Assembly: GCA_022925895.1 (NCBI GenBank)
Contig: JAKSYS010000383.1
Coordinates: 1 to 58,638 of the forward strand
Length of the DNA: 58,638 bases
Direction: 5' to 3'
From: Fragilaria crotonensis
Taxonomy: Eukaryota > Bacillariophyta > Fragilariophyceae > Fragilariales > Fragilariaceae
Part shown: positions 58,237 to 58,638 of the stretch, piece after piece
Layout: the number at the start of each line of letters is the position of its first letter
How positions within the stretch are numbered: the first letter of the stretch is position 1
Made by a program: the position numbers and the translations under genes
Notes under the pieces: model-generated
What the model was told of the DNA's origin: nothing
Seen by the model: only the letters and a program-made list of their open reading frames with translations
Databases searched by the model: none

Positions 58237-58410
58237 CTGCCATCTAGCCGGGGTGTTTGTTGCGCTGCTTACGGACGACGCGCATGGACGCTCGTTGCTC
58301 ATCATTTATTCGATCCGCTTGGAAGCACATCATCAGTTCCTGCCATCTAGCCGGGCTTGTTTGTTGTGCTGCTGACTGACACACGCTGTCTCTGCCATCT
58401 AGCTGGGAGT
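58237..58410. repeat. Degenerate tandem repeat around CTGCCATCTAGC(C/T)GGG
   Basis: The word CTGCCATCTAGC(C/T)GGG occurs at about 58237, 58340 and 58392. The first two are followed by related GTTTGTTG(C/T)GCTGCT sequences. Spacings of 103 and 52 suggest an approximately 52-bp unit with one decayed copy. No coding potential was recognised. Confidence 0.55.
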
Positions 58411-58638
58411 TCACGGTAGTATGTCGGATTGGTTCGGAATGAAGACAATGATGCGTTGAAGATGCGAGGTCGGACGTCAATTTGTCCACTACTGTTCTAA
58501 ACCTCGGGAAGGATAATCCAAGGGTGGTGGCGGTGCCCGCCTCGAAGAAGCGGCTCAGTAACAAGATGCCACGAAAGCGGGCGAGAAGGAATTACTTCCC
58601 TTCAGGTCCGAAAGTGTTGGCACTGCTACTGAAGTGCT

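Noticed and set aside
1..58638. CRISPR array, tRNA or rRNA genes, bacterial operons
   Set aside because: No regularly spaced repeats, no complete cloverleaf and no rRNA sequence were recognised, and gene structures are eukaryotic.

Overview
The window reads as nuclear DNA of a diatom, probably a pennate one. The evidence is spliceosomal introns of about 65-320 bp with GT/AG ends, typical eukaryotic housekeeping genes (RPA1, RPS9, CHMP1, an SNX1/2-type sorting nexin, an SMG7/EST1 protein), and Ty1/copia retrotransposons resembling the diatom CoDi type. There is also a PLAC8-PrsW membrane protein, degenerate 'PS-repeat' sequence and a family of PAS proteins of the kind expected in diatoms. The species assignment is inference; no rRNA or organelle marker is present.

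Layout. 1-3972: decayed copia element on the minus strand, cut by the left edge. 4078-6021: PLAC8/PrsW-like protein. 6367-8661: SMG7-like NMD factor. 9733-10841: FkbM methyltransferase with a frame break. 11028-12062: decayed inverted copy of the convergent 3' ends of the next gene pair. 13184-14625: flavin amine oxidase, convergent with a two-pore K+ channel (14886-16409). 17067-19890: large PAS protein. 19891-24728: gene-poor, repeat-rich. 24729-25952: second PAS protein. 26357-28524: BT1-type folate/pteridine transporter. 29584-35133: RNA polymerase I largest subunit with a Tudor-like insert. 35332-36165: third PAS protein. 36166-38162: gene-poor. 38163-44670: nearly intact copia element with almost identical LTRs. 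45054-46688: class 3 lipase. 47542-48430: RPS9. 48997-49382: small Cys-rich, probably plastid-targeted protein. 50089-50896: CHMP1. 51180-53546: sorting nexin. 54117-57769: Mutator-like element coding for a Ulp1 protease joined to a MULE transposase. 57770-58638: repeats.

Themes. (1) Two copia copies keep gag and pol in one frame separated by a single TGA CTC, which suggests stop-codon readthrough. (2) The MULE protein has an intact Ulp1 catalytic set N-terminal to its DNA-binding zinc finger. (3) Three PAS proteins within about 19 kb share one unusual C-terminal layout. (4) Intergenic DNA is full of short GTAC-centred palindromes, and the young copia element sits at a GTAC. (5) Many conserved genes carry one-base gaps, often in short homopolymers, so several apparent frameshifts may be assembly errors. 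All calls come from reading by eye; no database search or alignment program was run.
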